DNA of 64,000 bases from CG2-30-46-19 sp034414555 (GCA_034414555.1 DAOUMA010000003.1:122329-186328), one strand, 5' to 3'; shown: positions 27,167 to 35,781, counted from the first letter of the stretch. Translations and numbers: made by a program. Notes: generated from the letters alone by a model not told the origin.

Positions 27167-28249
27167 TTAAATATAGGGAATTAAATTGCTGTTAAAAAAC
27201 TTGTGGAACGATTCTGGCAATTTGTTGTAGTCATGTTCCTCTTTGATAATGGGGGTAAGGTCCACCGAATTAAAAGTGTTCCAGAAAAGGAGCGGGGCGT
27301 GTTCATGGTCCTTTTGAGTCCTCGCAAAATGCAGCAGCGCGGCAAAAGTCTTGGCAGTATAGGTCAGATCCAGCTTTATATCTTCAGCCTGTTGAATAAT
27401 TTCCATCGCTTCCTTTCCCTGAGCGGTAGGCACACCATAGCCTTCCCCACAAAAATCATGCAAAACATACATATCTTCACCGTTGAACCTGATAAGGGGA
27501 ACGTTTCCATCATATTTCCTCATCAAATCAACTACCTTATTAGCTAGATTTGCAGTTGCCTTCTCATTTGCCAGCCACCGATATGAAACACGGACACCCA
27601 CTATTGTCGAATTCAGCCCGGCTAGCTTACTTCCCACGAGTAGTCCTGCCATTGTCCCCTTAGACCCTAAGGCAACAAATATATATTTTGGCTCTGGAAT
27701 CTCTCCAGCATCGATTTGTCTTTTTAATTCGAAAGCGGCGGCGACAAAGCCCAGGCTTCCCCGTGGCGAAGAGCCTCCTGGAGGAAGATAATAAATATTG
27801 CGTTTCGACAGAAAATACCAAATTGATTTTAACACCGCCCCAGCGGTATTTTTGGTATAACAAAGCTGTGCCCCAAAATGGTGGAAAAGAAGAAGATTTT
27901 CTTGAACATGAGTGGTAAGCGGCTGCTCAACCAGCAATAACAGAGTGTTTAGCCCGAGGCGGTTACCATGTATCACTGTGGCAAGACCATGGTTTGTCCC
28001 TATCCCACCATAAGTCATAATGATTTTCTTTTTTTTCTGAAGCGCATCCGGAAGGGTGAACTCTAATTTTCGTACCTTATTCCCTCCGTAGTAGTCCGAT
28101 GATTTATCATCTTCCTTTATCCAGATATTTTCGTACTCGAACTCCCTCCCCAACCTCCCCAATTTTCTTACTGGGGTAGGGAAATTTCCCAGGCTCTTCC
28201 AGGGAATATTCTTTAGGCCTGGATACGCCTCAAATAGTATGGATTCCAC
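27167..28249 (-). CDS. PLP-dependent ACC deaminase / D-cysteine desulfhydrase family protein
   Basis: 360 aa fold-type II PLP enzyme (COG2515). The PLP lysine lies in YYGGNKVRKLEF, followed by MTYGGIGTNHG, which binds the cofactor and carboxylate. PPGGSSPRGSLGFVAAAFEL and VALGSKGTMAGLLVGSKLAG are family segments. Members deaminate 1-aminocyclopropane-1-carboxylate or D-cysteine and related amino acids to an oxoacid and ammonia. The substrate cannot be assigned from sequence. The neighbouring permeases and Fe-S oxidoreductases point to amino acid catabolism. Confidence 0.82.
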   Translation of the reverse strand: MESILFEAYPGLKNIPWKSLGNFPTPVRKLGRLGREFEYENIWIKEDDKSSDYYGGNKVRKLEFTLPDALQKKKKIIMTYGGIGTNHGLATVIHGNRLGLNTLLLLVEQPLTTHVQENLLLFHHFGAQLCYTKNTAGAVLKSIWYFLSKRNIYYLPPGGSSPRGSLGFVAAAFELKRQIDAGEIPEPKYIFVALGSKGTMAGLLVGSKLAGLNSTIVGVRVSYRWLANEKATANLANKVVDLMRKYDGNVPLIRFNGEDMYVLHDFCGEGYGVPTAQGKEAMEIIQQAEDIKLDLTYTAKTFAALLHFARTQKDHEHAPLLFWNTFNSVDLTPIIKEEHDYNKLPESFHKFFNSNLIPYI

Positions 28250-28269
28250 TGCACTAACTCAGCTTATAA

Positions 28270-29487
28270 TCAAGTCCATTCCTGCTCTATCTGTTTAACA
28301 CGAAATCTCTTTTTAGAAATAAGTTTAGGGGATTGATTTACCAGCGTCCCTAAAAGTTGCAACCTCCCCCTTTGTCCCTGGCGTCTTGCCGGCTTCTCGC
28401 CGATCGCCATTTGAAGCATCTCCAGAATATGATAGACGGGCATGCCAGTGGGATAGAATGTGTGCACTGTGGAAAGCATTTGAAGGCATCCAGCGCAATA
28501 TACCACTATAGCATCCGCCTTGGTCGCCTTGGCTTCCCTCAGGCTCCTTATTGTAGCAGATACAATTCTAGTAGGGCGGTAACCTGATTCCGGGCTGAAA
28601 CCTCCGGCGATGCCGCAACATAAAGAGTTTTGCCGACAATACCTCTCCTCCACCACCTCAACCCCTATCCGTTCCAGGAGCTTTCGGGGAAGGTCAAGAA
28701 TCTCCGCTCCGAAAATCTTGCCATAGCAAGAATCCTGAATTGTTACCTTCATTCCCAGCTTATTCTTAATTTCTATCCTTCCATCCTCTATCCGTTCCCA
28801 AAGCCGAACAAGTAAATGCTGAATCTCAAAATCAGGCTTAAATCCAAACCTGGGCAGGACATTAGTAAACATGTTGTATCCCGCAGTGCAAGGGATGACC
28901 ATCTTTTTCACACCTAATTTGCGGAAATACGCATCCAGCCTTCTAGCTGCCTGCTCCACCTGGTCAAAAAGCCCCATCCGGTAATACATTTCGCTACAAC
29001 AGGTATCGAGAGAGCCTCGAATTTCAAGGCCATCTAGCAAGCTGGTTCTGGTCAGGTAAGGGCTGGTGATGATGTTGCAGCCGGGATAAAACATCTCTTC
29101 ACAGGGGGAAAGGTTATCCCACACCTTAAGCATCTCCTTTTCTTCTTCAGGCAACCTATCCAGCACATAGGTCCTGAAGTTAGGCTTATAGTGTGGAATG
29201 AACCATTCCGCGCTTAAAGGCAAACCGTGCTGCACATATTTCTCGTGCCATCTATCCAATATCAATTGGGTAGGATTGCAATGTTCAGGACAGATAAAAT
29301 TACAAACAAAGCAACTGGTGCACTTTTGCAGCACATATTTGGTTTCTTTTCCGGCAATGAGTCTTTCCATCTCTTTTTTCGCCTCGTCAATTGGCAAGTG
29401 CATCACAGGGCACTGATTAAAACACTCCCCGCAAAGAGTGCACGCCTCGCGCTCAAATGGCTTAAAGGGATCGAAACTAGTTTTCAT
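28270..29487 (-). CDS. HdrD/GlpC-like Fe-S oxidoreductase with two CCG domains
   Basis: About 405 aa from the ATG at 29485-29487. Two [4Fe-4S] motifs are at the N-terminus (CTLCGECFNQCP and CTSCFVCNFICP). Two cysteine-rich CCG-type domains follow, with DTCCSEMYY and SLCCGIAGGF near their ends; these bind the unusual Fe-S cluster of HdrB/HdrD-type proteins. The family passes electrons to disulfides or quinone-linked partners. I prefer the internal ATG because GGTGGG lies just upstream; the longer frame starts with TTG at 29511. A paralogue lies directly upstream in the same operon. Confidence 0.85.
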   Translation of the reverse strand: MKTSFDPFKPFEREACTLCGECFNQCPVMHLPIDEAKKEMERLIAGKETKYVLQKCTSCFVCNFICPEHCNPTQLILDRWHEKYVQHGLPLSAEWFIPHYKPNFRTYVLDRLPEEEKEMLKVWDNLSPCEEMFYPGCNIITSPYLTRTSLLDGLEIRGSLDTCCSEMYYRMGLFDQVEQAARRLDAYFRKLGVKKMVIPCTAGYNMFTNVLPRFGFKPDFEIQHLLVRLWERIEDGRIEIKNKLGMKVTIQDSCYGKIFGAEILDLPRKLLERIGVEVVEERYCRQNSLCCGIAGGFSPESGYRPTRIVSATIRSLREAKATKADAIVVYCAGCLQMLSTVHTFYPTGMPVYHILEMLQMAIGEKPARRQGQRGRLQLLGTLVNQSPKLISKKRFRVKQIEQEWT

Positions 29488-29534
29488 TATTCCCACCAAG
29501 CTAATATACAAGAATAAACTGGCGCGGTTTTTCT

Positions 29535-30752
29535 TTATTCAATTTTGTTCTCTATATCGGGCTCAATCGGTTCCACCCAATATCTTTCGGGGAGTTCAGC
29601 GAGATATTTCGGTGCCTGTTGTATAACGACTTCGAACATCTTCTCTGCTCTTTCCATGTTCCTGTGAACGGGCTCTTCACCAATCGCCTCCTGAATTAAT
29701 TCTATTACGTGATAGATAGGCATTTCACCTGAAGAAACAAGTTTCCCCACCGATTGTATGCCTAAACACCCACCGCAATTAACCACCAAAGCATCGGCAC
29801 CACTTTCTTCAGCCTCCTGGAAAGTTTTCGCAGCAGCGTCTATTACATCCATTGGATCTTGATTGATAGCGAAGGCAGCGATTCCGCAACACGGTGCATT
29901 TTCCTTGTTATGCTTCATCTCCACGATTTCTGCTCCTAATGTTTTCAAAATCTTGCGAACCAAGCCAAAGAAATGGGTCCTAAATGGCTTTGAGTGGCAA
30001 TTATCAAGAACCGTTACTCTGATGTTCAATTTGTTCTTTATCTTTATCTCCCCGCTTTCGATCTTCTTCCAGAGCAAATCCACCAAAGCTATGCCTTCGA
30101 ATTCAAATTTAACACCAAATCTTTCAGGATACACATTTTTTATGGTGTTGTAACAACCGAGGCAGGGGAAAATCATTTTTTTTACACCCATGATTTTGAA
30201 TTGTTTCTCCAATCTTTTCGCAACTTGCTCCGCTGTGTCGAGCACACCAATTCGATAGAATGGCTCACCGCAGCATAGCTCGTCCGACATCATTATGTTG
30301 AAACCATCGAATAATTTTGAATAGCTGAGATAAGGAGGAAAACACATCACGCACCCAGGATATAAAATCTCTTCAGATTTGCGCAGTTTAGACCACGTCT
30401 GGTAAGTTTTCTTTTCATCCTCGGGTAGCATTAGCGACCACAAGTTTGGAGAGGTTTGCATAGGGGTTACCATAATCTTAGCAAAGGACGACAACCCTTC
30501 TTTTTTATATCTCTCATACCATCGTTGTAAAATCAAATCGTAGGGAAGGCAATCCTTAGGACAAAATAAGTTACAAGTCATACAACTGGTGCATTTTGCT
30601 AAAACATGTTTGGTTTCTTCACCCTCGATTAATCTCTTCATCTCCTCTTTTGCCTCTTCAAGGGACAGCCCTAATACCGGACACTTGTTGAGGCAGATAC
30701 CACAAAGGTCACATGATTCTTTTTTGAAAAAACAATATTTCCCTTCACCCAT
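29535..30752 (-). CDS. HdrD/GlpC-like Fe-S oxidoreductase, paralogue
   Basis: About 405 aa. N-terminal ferredoxin motifs CDLCGICLNKCP and CTSCMTCNLFCP are followed by two CCG domains (ELCCGEPFY and APCCGIAAF). It is clearly similar to the next gene along its whole length, so the pair arose by duplication and may form a heteromer. The ATG at 30752 has GGAGGG at proper spacing; the frame is open five codons upstream. It is the first gene of the leftward unit and is divergent from mtnP. Confidence 0.85.
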   Translation of the reverse strand: MGEGKYCFFKKESCDLCGICLNKCPVLGLSLEEAKEEMKRLIEGEETKHVLAKCTSCMTCNLFCPKDCLPYDLILQRWYERYKKEGLSSFAKIMVTPMQTSPNLWSLMLPEDEKKTYQTWSKLRKSEEILYPGCVMCFPPYLSYSKLFDGFNIMMSDELCCGEPFYRIGVLDTAEQVAKRLEKQFKIMGVKKMIFPCLGCYNTIKNVYPERFGVKFEFEGIALVDLLWKKIESGEIKIKNKLNIRVTVLDNCHSKPFRTHFFGLVRKILKTLGAEIVEMKHNKENAPCCGIAAFAINQDPMDVIDAAAKTFQEAEESGADALVVNCGGCLGIQSVGKLVSSGEMPIYHVIELIQEAIGEEPVHRNMERAEKMFEVVIQQAPKYLAELPERYWVEPIEPDIENKIE

Positions 30753-30966
30753 CCTAAATCCCTCCATGTTTTTAAGATGCTACGCTATTTAAACTTTAAA
30801 CCTTCTAATGCTTAATGAAATACGCTCTCATTCTGCCACAAGCAAGGAAAGCGCTCTAAGTTTAAGGTACAATACAGCAACCTAAGCTCTAAATGCAAAT
30901 TTACAACTTGAAGATGGTTATTTAGAATAAGCAAACCAACCAGCATATCGAAAAGGAGGAAGGTTA

Positions 30967-31830
30967 ATGACCAAAGCGAAAATAGGAGTTATCGGCGGGA
31001 GCGGACTTTATAACATGGAGGGGCTGAATAAGATAGAGGAAGTAAATATAACCACGCCTTTCGGTAAACCGAGCGATGCTATTATCACCGGCGAGCTGGA
31101 CGGAATAAGAGTTGCCTTTCTTCCCCGGCATGGCAAGGGACACCAGATTAGCCCCTCAAATTTGCCGGTAAAGGCTAACATTTATGCTTTGAAATCATTG
31201 GGGGTGGAAAGGATTATATCGGTGAGCGCCGTGGGTAGCCTCAAGGAGAAAATCCAGCCGATGGACTTGGTTATTCCCGACCAGCTCATTGACCAGACTA
31301 AAGACAGGGATAACACTTTCTTCACCTCGGGAATAGTAGGCCACATCTCCTTTGCTGAGCCCTTTTGCCCGGCATTAACTCAAATCCTATTTGAGGCAGC
31401 TACCAAAGCAGGAGCTAAAGTGCATAAAGGAGGAAATTATCTGGTCATCGAAGGACCTCAATTCTCCACCAAGGCTGAATCACAGCTTTATCGCTCCTGG
31501 GGTGTTGATATCATTGGCATGACCGTCTTACCTGAAGCCAAATTAGCCAGGGAAGCTGAGATATGCTATGCCACGCTCGCTATTGTCACCGATTATGATT
31601 GCTGGCATCCAAGCTATGAAACAGTGAGCGCTGAGATGATTCTGACCAATCTACAAAAAGGAGTCGATGTTGCCCGGGAAATATTAAGGTTAACTATCCC
31701 GGGGATACCACGAAAACGTGAATGCGCCTGCGCCACCGCCCTCAAGGACGCTATCGCTACTTTGCCGGAATATATATCACAGAAGGCTAAAGAGGAGTTA
31801 AAACTACTTTTGGGGAAATATCTAAGTTAA
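30967..31830 (+). CDS. mtnP: S-methyl-5'-thioadenosine phosphorylase
   Basis: 287 aa. Phosphorolysis of methylthioadenosine to adenine and methylthioribose-1-phosphate, the substrate of MtnA. Motifs are IGVIGGSGLYNMEGL, FLPRHGKGHQISPSNLPVKA, SAVGSLKEKIQPMDLVIPDQ, EGPQFSTKAES and GMTVLPEAKLAREAEICYA. A very good Shine-Dalgarno (AAAGGAGGAAGG) precedes the ATG. It stands alone, divergent from the Fe-S operon and far from mtnA (10203). Confidence 0.95.
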   Translation: MTKAKIGVIGGSGLYNMEGLNKIEEVNITTPFGKPSDAIITGELDGIRVAFLPRHGKGHQISPSNLPVKANIYALKSLGVERIISVSAVGSLKEKIQPMDLVIPDQLIDQTKDRDNTFFTSGIVGHISFAEPFCPALTQILFEAATKAGAKVHKGGNYLVIEGPQFSTKAESQLYRSWGVDIIGMTVLPEAKLAREAEICYATLAIVTDYDCWHPSYETVSAEMILTNLQKGVDVAREILRLTIPGIPRKRECACATALKDAIATLPEYISQKAKEELKLLLGKYLS

Positions 31831-31865
31831 AAAGCTGGGGTGCCAAGTTAGGCATACTTGATAAT

Positions 31866-31915
31866 TTGACAGACGATGCCCGAAAATGACCTAGGCGAAA
31901 TAGTACGTCCGTCAA
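31866..31915 (+). repeat. Inverted repeat upstream of the small zinc protein
   Basis: TTGACAGACG (31866-31875) and CGTCCGTCAA (31906-31915) are inverted with one mismatch and 30 bases between them. The repeat lies between mtnP and the promoter at 31923. It could be a terminator-like structure, a regulator site or an end of a small insertion. Confidence 0.4.
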
Positions 31916-31922
31916 TATCGGT

Positions 31923-31951
31923 TTTACAAATTAGGTAGGAAGAAATATAAT
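31923..31951 (+). promoter_or_regulatory. Sigma70-type promoter of the small zinc-ribbon gene
   Basis: TTTACA (31923-31928) and TATAAT (31946-31951) are 17 bases apart, about 30 bases upstream of the ATG at 31980. The -10 box is a perfect consensus. This gives the downstream pair its own promoter. Confidence 0.6.
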
Positions 31952-31979
31952 ACGAATGCAGGCAAGGAGGTGAAGTTAT

Positions 31980-32222
31980 ATGCGCAAGGTAGCAAACGTG
32001 AAAGCTATTTATGACTCAGACCTGCAGGAGCTTCTCCAAAACCTCGGAATATTGGATAAGCTTATCGCAGGAGAGCTAAGTTGTGCGGTTTGTGGATGTC
32101 CTGTAGATTTAGACAACTTAGGAGCTATCTTTCCTCTTGAAAATGATATAGGCGTGTCTTGCGATAACAACAGGTGTCTTCGAAAAATCACAACTCGTGG
32201 AGCGGCAACATTGAGTGGTTGA
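31980..32222 (+). CDS. Small zinc-ribbon protein, unrecognised
   Basis: 80 aa. A CxxC (CAVCGCP, about residues 35-41) and a second cysteine pair (CDNNRC) suggest one zinc site. The N-terminus (YDSDLQELLQNLGILDKLIA) is helical. It has a perfect Shine-Dalgarno (AAGGAGGTGA) and a good promoter, so it is very likely expressed. I do not recognise the family. It is followed by an anchored protein of unknown function and may work with it. Confidence 0.65.
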   Translation: MRKVANVKAIYDSDLQELLQNLGILDKLIAGELSCAVCGCPVDLDNLGAIFPLENDIGVSCDNNRCLRKITTRGAATLSG

Positions 32223-32231
32223 TATTTTAAT

Positions 32232-32442
32232 TTGGCTTTCTCAGTACGGCGGATAGGGATTATTACTAATTGTAATAATCTTAATTATTGTTTTTTACGA
32301 TGAGCTAGAGAAACTAATTGCGAAGCTTTATGACCTCTTTTCTTGGGCTAGCGCGGGCTGGCGAAGGAGGGCTGTAAAGGCAGATATCCAGAGCAAGGTA
32401 AATTCCTTCAGCCGATCTATAGACAAAGAAGCCCCAAATATA
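32232..32442 (+). other. Probable N-terminal coding part of the next gene, out of frame
   Basis: From 32257 the frame of the downstream gene is open and reads GLLLIVIILIIVFYDELEKL and on without a break to 32443, but it has no ATG, GTG or TTG and is closed by TAG at 32254. In the other frame a TTG at 32232 gives MAFSVRRIG just before. Joining the two by removing one base near 32250-32258 gives a basic head plus a membrane helix. This looks like a single-base frameshift, either real or a sequence error. Confidence 0.55.
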
Positions 32443-33291
32443 ATGCCCTATAACATGAAATTACAGTTTGTACGCGAGATGGACAGGGCAGAGCTGCTGC
32501 GAGAGAAGAATCTAGTGCTAGTGCGAATCCGTGACAGAAGACACGATGATAAAAATTTTGTGCGTGCGATGCTCACCTTCTGCCCTGTCGGGGTGTTGCC
32601 AGCATCAAGACCATACCTGAATGATCTGCTAAGTAATGCAATAGACTTCACAGTCACGCGAAAGTTTTTGACCGCAATCGAATACCAAGGCGCACTCAAT
32701 TACTTATATAAGGAAGTCATAGAACCTAGCATTGCAGAAAAACCTGAGCTAGACAAGCTTTGTACCATTTTCGACCGCCTCGATGAACAAGGGCTATTCA
32801 CGAAGGTAGTCTTACGAGAACTTGGGGATCTTGGAGTGAAAATTGGAAGCCGATATCCAACGGAGGCACACAAACAAGAGGCAAGGCAATTTGTAGAATA
32901 TATGGACGCTGTCGCCACACGGCCCCCGGGTGAAAATATGGAAGAAGTTGGATGCCTTGGTACTTACATTTCCATGGGATTTGTCTTTGTTGGTAGGTAT
33001 GAAACAGTCACCAGTCAAGGCCCAACATTTCCCTATCTGAGGCACCTGCAGAAACTAAAAGCCATGCAAGTACAAAGAGCTTATATCGCTGCAAGGGATG
33101 ATTGGATAGATACTGCTGAGAGAACTAGCTACCTAGCTGAGAAGGGAAATATAGCTAAGCGTTTAAAATCCAAGCGCTACTATGCCACCGACATCTCAGG
33201 ACAACGAAGAGAACACATCCTCATAGAAATGCAGCTAGTGTCCAGTGCCCCTCTTGCATCCCCAGAACAAGGGCGGCTCTTAGAAGAGTAA
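32443..33291 (+). CDS. Unrecognised protein, probably membrane-anchored
   Basis: 282 aa from the first ATG, with a likely extra 62 residues upstream including one membrane helix (see 32232-32442). The soluble part is rich in charged helices (MDRAELLREKNLVLVRIRDR, HKQEARQFVEYMDAV) and contains a less charged centre (GCLGTYISMGFVFVGRYETV). No known motif is seen. The ATG at 32443 lacks a Shine-Dalgarno, which supports a start further upstream. It follows the small zinc-ribbon gene on the same strand, and the pair looks like an accessory insertion between mtnP and the methionine synthase gene. Confidence 0.6.
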   Translation: MPYNMKLQFVREMDRAELLREKNLVLVRIRDRRHDDKNFVRAMLTFCPVGVLPASRPYLNDLLSNAIDFTVTRKFLTAIEYQGALNYLYKEVIEPSIAEKPELDKLCTIFDRLDEQGLFTKVVLRELGDLGVKIGSRYPTEAHKQEARQFVEYMDAVATRPPGENMEEVGCLGTYISMGFVFVGRYETVTSQGPTFPYLRHLQKLKAMQVQRAYIAARDDWIDTAERTSYLAEKGNIAKRLKSKRYYATDISGQRREHILIEMQLVSSAPLASPEQGRLLEE

Positions 33292-33361
33292 TACTATATA
33301 ATAATTAACAGCTTCCTTCAAATACAAAATTGGCGTTTTACAACTGCATTAAAGGCGGAAT

Positions 33362-34387
33362 TTGGCTAAGCTAGAGTTTGGTTGTTTGCCTACGGCCATC
33401 GGCAGCATGCCTCACACCGACCCAAAAGAGGCTTGCTCTCTGGTTATGAAATATCTTCCTGATATACCTGCCTGGCCTCAACTGCCACGACGTTCTCCCA
33501 AGGAAAATATGGGTATTCAATTTAGCGAAGGCTTCCCGGGAATAGCGGTAAACGGGGACAAAATGCGTATTGAGCCAGGAGCAGACTTTGAAACAGAACT
33601 AACACAGGTTTACTTTGACGCTGAGCAAGGTAATTTTGCTAAATATGCCGTTTCCCTTGAATATGCTGCGGGATTCCATGCTTTCCTTTCCCGAACGCCG
33701 AAATCAGACATGGTAAAAGGTCAAATAACAGGGCCTATTACCTGGGGATTGATGGTTACCGACAAGCAGGGCCTAGGCATCCTCTACAATGAGAATCTAG
33801 CTGAAGCTACGGCTAAGTTCCTACGGCTAAAAGCCGCGTGGCAGGAAAATGCTCTAAGACAAATATCGCGTCACACTATCGTCTTCGTTGATGAGCCATA
33901 TCTGGTCTCCCTTCGTTCAGTCTTTACCCCTGTCCCTGAGGACAAGGTCACTACTTTGTTAGAGGAGGTCTTGCAGGGGATTAAGGGACTAAAAGGATTG
34001 CATTGCTGTGGCAATACCGATTGGCCCGTCCTTCTAGGAACATCAATTGATATCCTCAGCCTTGATGCCTACAATTACGCCTCCTCCTTCAATTGTTATC
34101 CCGGTGAAGTAAAATCCTTCCTCGAGCGAGGAAGTGCCATCGCCTGGGGAATTGTCCCCAATAATGAAGAAGCCCTATCCAGCGAAACTGTGTCCAGCCT
34201 CTATGATAGACTTGGAGAAGCCATAGCGCCATTCACCAAAAATGGCATCAGCTTTAAGCAAATCTTAAGGCAAAGTTTGCTAACCCCTTCTTGCGGACTG
34301 GCATCCTTATCACCCGAGGCAGCACGCCAGGCTCTGGAACTGGTAGCTAATTTATCCCATAATCTAAGGAGGAAATATAGTGTATAA
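33362..34387 (+). CDS. Core methionine synthase (MetE C-terminal-like)
   Basis: 341 aa, corresponding only to the catalytic barrel of MetE. Motifs are PTAIGSMPHTDP at the N-terminus, KGQITGPITWGL, FVDEPYL, and the zinc-site HCCGNTDW. Core methionine synthases of this kind are known from Dehalococcoides, where the methyl group comes from a corrinoid rather than methyl-folate. The same donor here is inferred. Start is TTG (33362) with a GGCGG Shine-Dalgarno 5 bases upstream. It fits with the mtnA, mtnP, ahcY and metK genes of the window. Confidence 0.82.
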   Translation: MAKLEFGCLPTAIGSMPHTDPKEACSLVMKYLPDIPAWPQLPRRSPKENMGIQFSEGFPGIAVNGDKMRIEPGADFETELTQVYFDAEQGNFAKYAVSLEYAAGFHAFLSRTPKSDMVKGQITGPITWGLMVTDKQGLGILYNENLAEATAKFLRLKAAWQENALRQISRHTIVFVDEPYLVSLRSVFTPVPEDKVTTLLEEVLQGIKGLKGLHCCGNTDWPVLLGTSIDILSLDAYNYASSFNCYPGEVKSFLERGSAIAWGIVPNNEEALSSETVSSLYDRLGEAIAPFTKNGISFKQILRQSLLTPSCGLASLSPEAARQALELVANLSHNLRRKYSV

Positions 34388-34401
34388 TAGGGGGCTACGA
34401 A

Positions 34402-34602
34402 ATGGAGTGTCAGATAGAGGACAATAAATCCAGATGCACCTGCACTTATGAACCATGTTCCCGGAAAGGGAAATGCTGCGAGTGCATCCGTTACCACTGG
34501 GAATATGGTGAGCTTCCCGGCTGCTTGTTTCCTCCTGAGGTTGAGAGAAGCTATGACCGCTCGTTAAGCAAATTTATTTCCGTTTACAGTAAGAAGATAT
34601 GA
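34402..34602 (+). CDS. DUF6485-type cysteine-rich small protein
   Basis: 66 aa. Cysteines are packed in CTCTYEPCSRKGKCCECIRY, followed by ELPGCLFPPEVERSYDRSLSKFI. I recognise this as the DUF6485 family, of unknown function, common in anaerobes; the cysteines suggest a metal or Fe-S site. It follows the methionine synthase by 14 bases, and its stop overlaps the start of the next small gene (ATGA). Confidence 0.8.
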   Translation: MECQIEDNKSRCTCTYEPCSRKGKCCECIRYHWEYGELPGCLFPPEVERSYDRSLSKFISVYSKKI

Positions 34603-34706
34603 ATAAGAGGAAAAGAATGGCGGCGTTAAAACACCGTAAGCGCCTCAAGAAGCTCAGGGAGAAAAGAAGGGCACAGAGATTAGCCCCAGCAAAGCAAGCT
34701 AGTTGA
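34599..34706 (+). CDS. Very small basic protein, AURKAIP1/COX24-like
   Basis: 35 aa: MNKRKRMAALKHRKRLKKLR, then EKRRAQRL and a short tail. About half the residues are Lys or Arg. The K-R-x-K-R-M...KHRK.LKK.R pattern resembles the AURKAIP1/COX24 domain, which includes the small ribosomal protein bS22 of actinobacteria. Its start overlaps the stop of the DUF6485 gene, so it is translationally coupled. A ribosome-associated role is inference. Confidence 0.55.
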   Translation: MNKRKRMAALKHRKRLKKLREKRRAQRLAPAKQAS

Positions 34707-34760
34707 AGATTCCTGAATTTTCCGGGAAAAGGCGACTAAAAAACGATTAAGGAGGGTAAA

Positions 34761-35780
34761 GTGCCTAAAAAGAGAGATGACCTTATTCCCAGAGGCATAC
34801 TTCTCATTGCTGACAACATTTCCTCCCGTAATAACATCTTCGGAGCCTCACCCGGAGCAAAAGCAGAGTGGGCTAAAGAATTAAGTTTACCGAGGAGGAA
34901 TAAGACGATTTTCTTCGCCGGATGCGGGTATCAATACCTGAGACACGCCAGAACCATGCTCGATGCGCTGAGCAAACTTGAGAAACACGGGCTGGATGCG
35001 GAAAGGACAACCGGGATAGCCAAGGCGTTCAAGAGGGTGGGAATTGACCTTACTGCTATATATACCAAACTCCCTGTGGGAGGAGATGACCACTACAGCG
35101 AGGTTTTGCGCTCCGCAGTCAACGTCTTAACCGGGCTGGGGGTTGATTTTGGCTACCTCTATGAAGAAGAGCCATGCTCTAGAGCACCGCTTTACTTTTT
35201 CGGTCTGGAGGAGGAATTCGCCCGGCATTGCCAGGTAACTTATGACAAGTTCAAGTCCCTGGGGGTGAAACAGATAATCGGGCTCGTTCCTTCGTGCACC
35301 AACGCACTGCATAATCTGTTTCCTAGCTATGTGTCAGGATTTGATATCGAAGTAAAGCACTTTTGCCAGGTCGTCTGGGAAAGAATTAAAGAGGGAAATA
35401 TTCCCCTCGAGATGCCCCAGAAGGTCAAGGTTGCTTATCATGACCCCTGTCAGTTGGCACGCTACCTGGGGGTGATTGATGAGCCAAGACAGGTGCTGAA
35501 CTCCATAAAGGGGCTGGAGCTTAAGGAGCCTGAATGGACCAACAGGGAATGGGCAACTTGCTGTGGCGGTGGAGGTGGATTTGAGATGGTATTCCCCGAA
35601 TTAAGCCACATTCTAGCGATGAACAGGGCAAGGGAGCTTATGGAAACAGGAGCTTCAACAATAGTTACCCATTGTCCGGCTTGCGTGATGCAGCTTGAGG
35701 AAGGACTCAGAGACCTGGGAAGAAATCATACAGAAGTGCTGGATTTAGCTCAGGTAGTTGACCGAGCTTTAAGGAGGTAG
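34761..35780 (+). CDS. CCG-domain Fe-S oxidoreductase (LutA/HdrB-like)
   Basis: 339 aa, with a GTG start and a strong Shine-Dalgarno (AAGGAGGGTAAA). Two CCG-type domains are present; the second has VAYHDPCQLARYLGV and ATCCGGGGGFEMVF with a downstream HCPACVMQLEEGL. No N-terminal ferredoxin domain is seen, unlike the proteins at 28270 and 29535. It is one base from a LutB-like gene, the arrangement of lactate-utilisation LutA-LutB, but lactate as substrate is only inferred. Confidence 0.83.
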   Translation: MPKKRDDLIPRGILLIADNISSRNNIFGASPGAKAEWAKELSLPRRNKTIFFAGCGYQYLRHARTMLDALSKLEKHGLDAERTTGIAKAFKRVGIDLTAIYTKLPVGGDDHYSEVLRSAVNVLTGLGVDFGYLYEEEPCSRAPLYFFGLEEEFARHCQVTYDKFKSLGVKQIIGLVPSCTNALHNLFPSYVSGFDIEVKHFCQVVWERIKEGNIPLEMPQKVKVAYHDPCQLARYLGVIDEPRQVLNSIKGLELKEPEWTNREWATCCGGGGGFEMVFPELSHILAMNRARELMETGASTIVTHCPACVMQLEEGLRDLGRNHTEVLDLAQVVDRALRR

Positions 35781-35781
35781 T

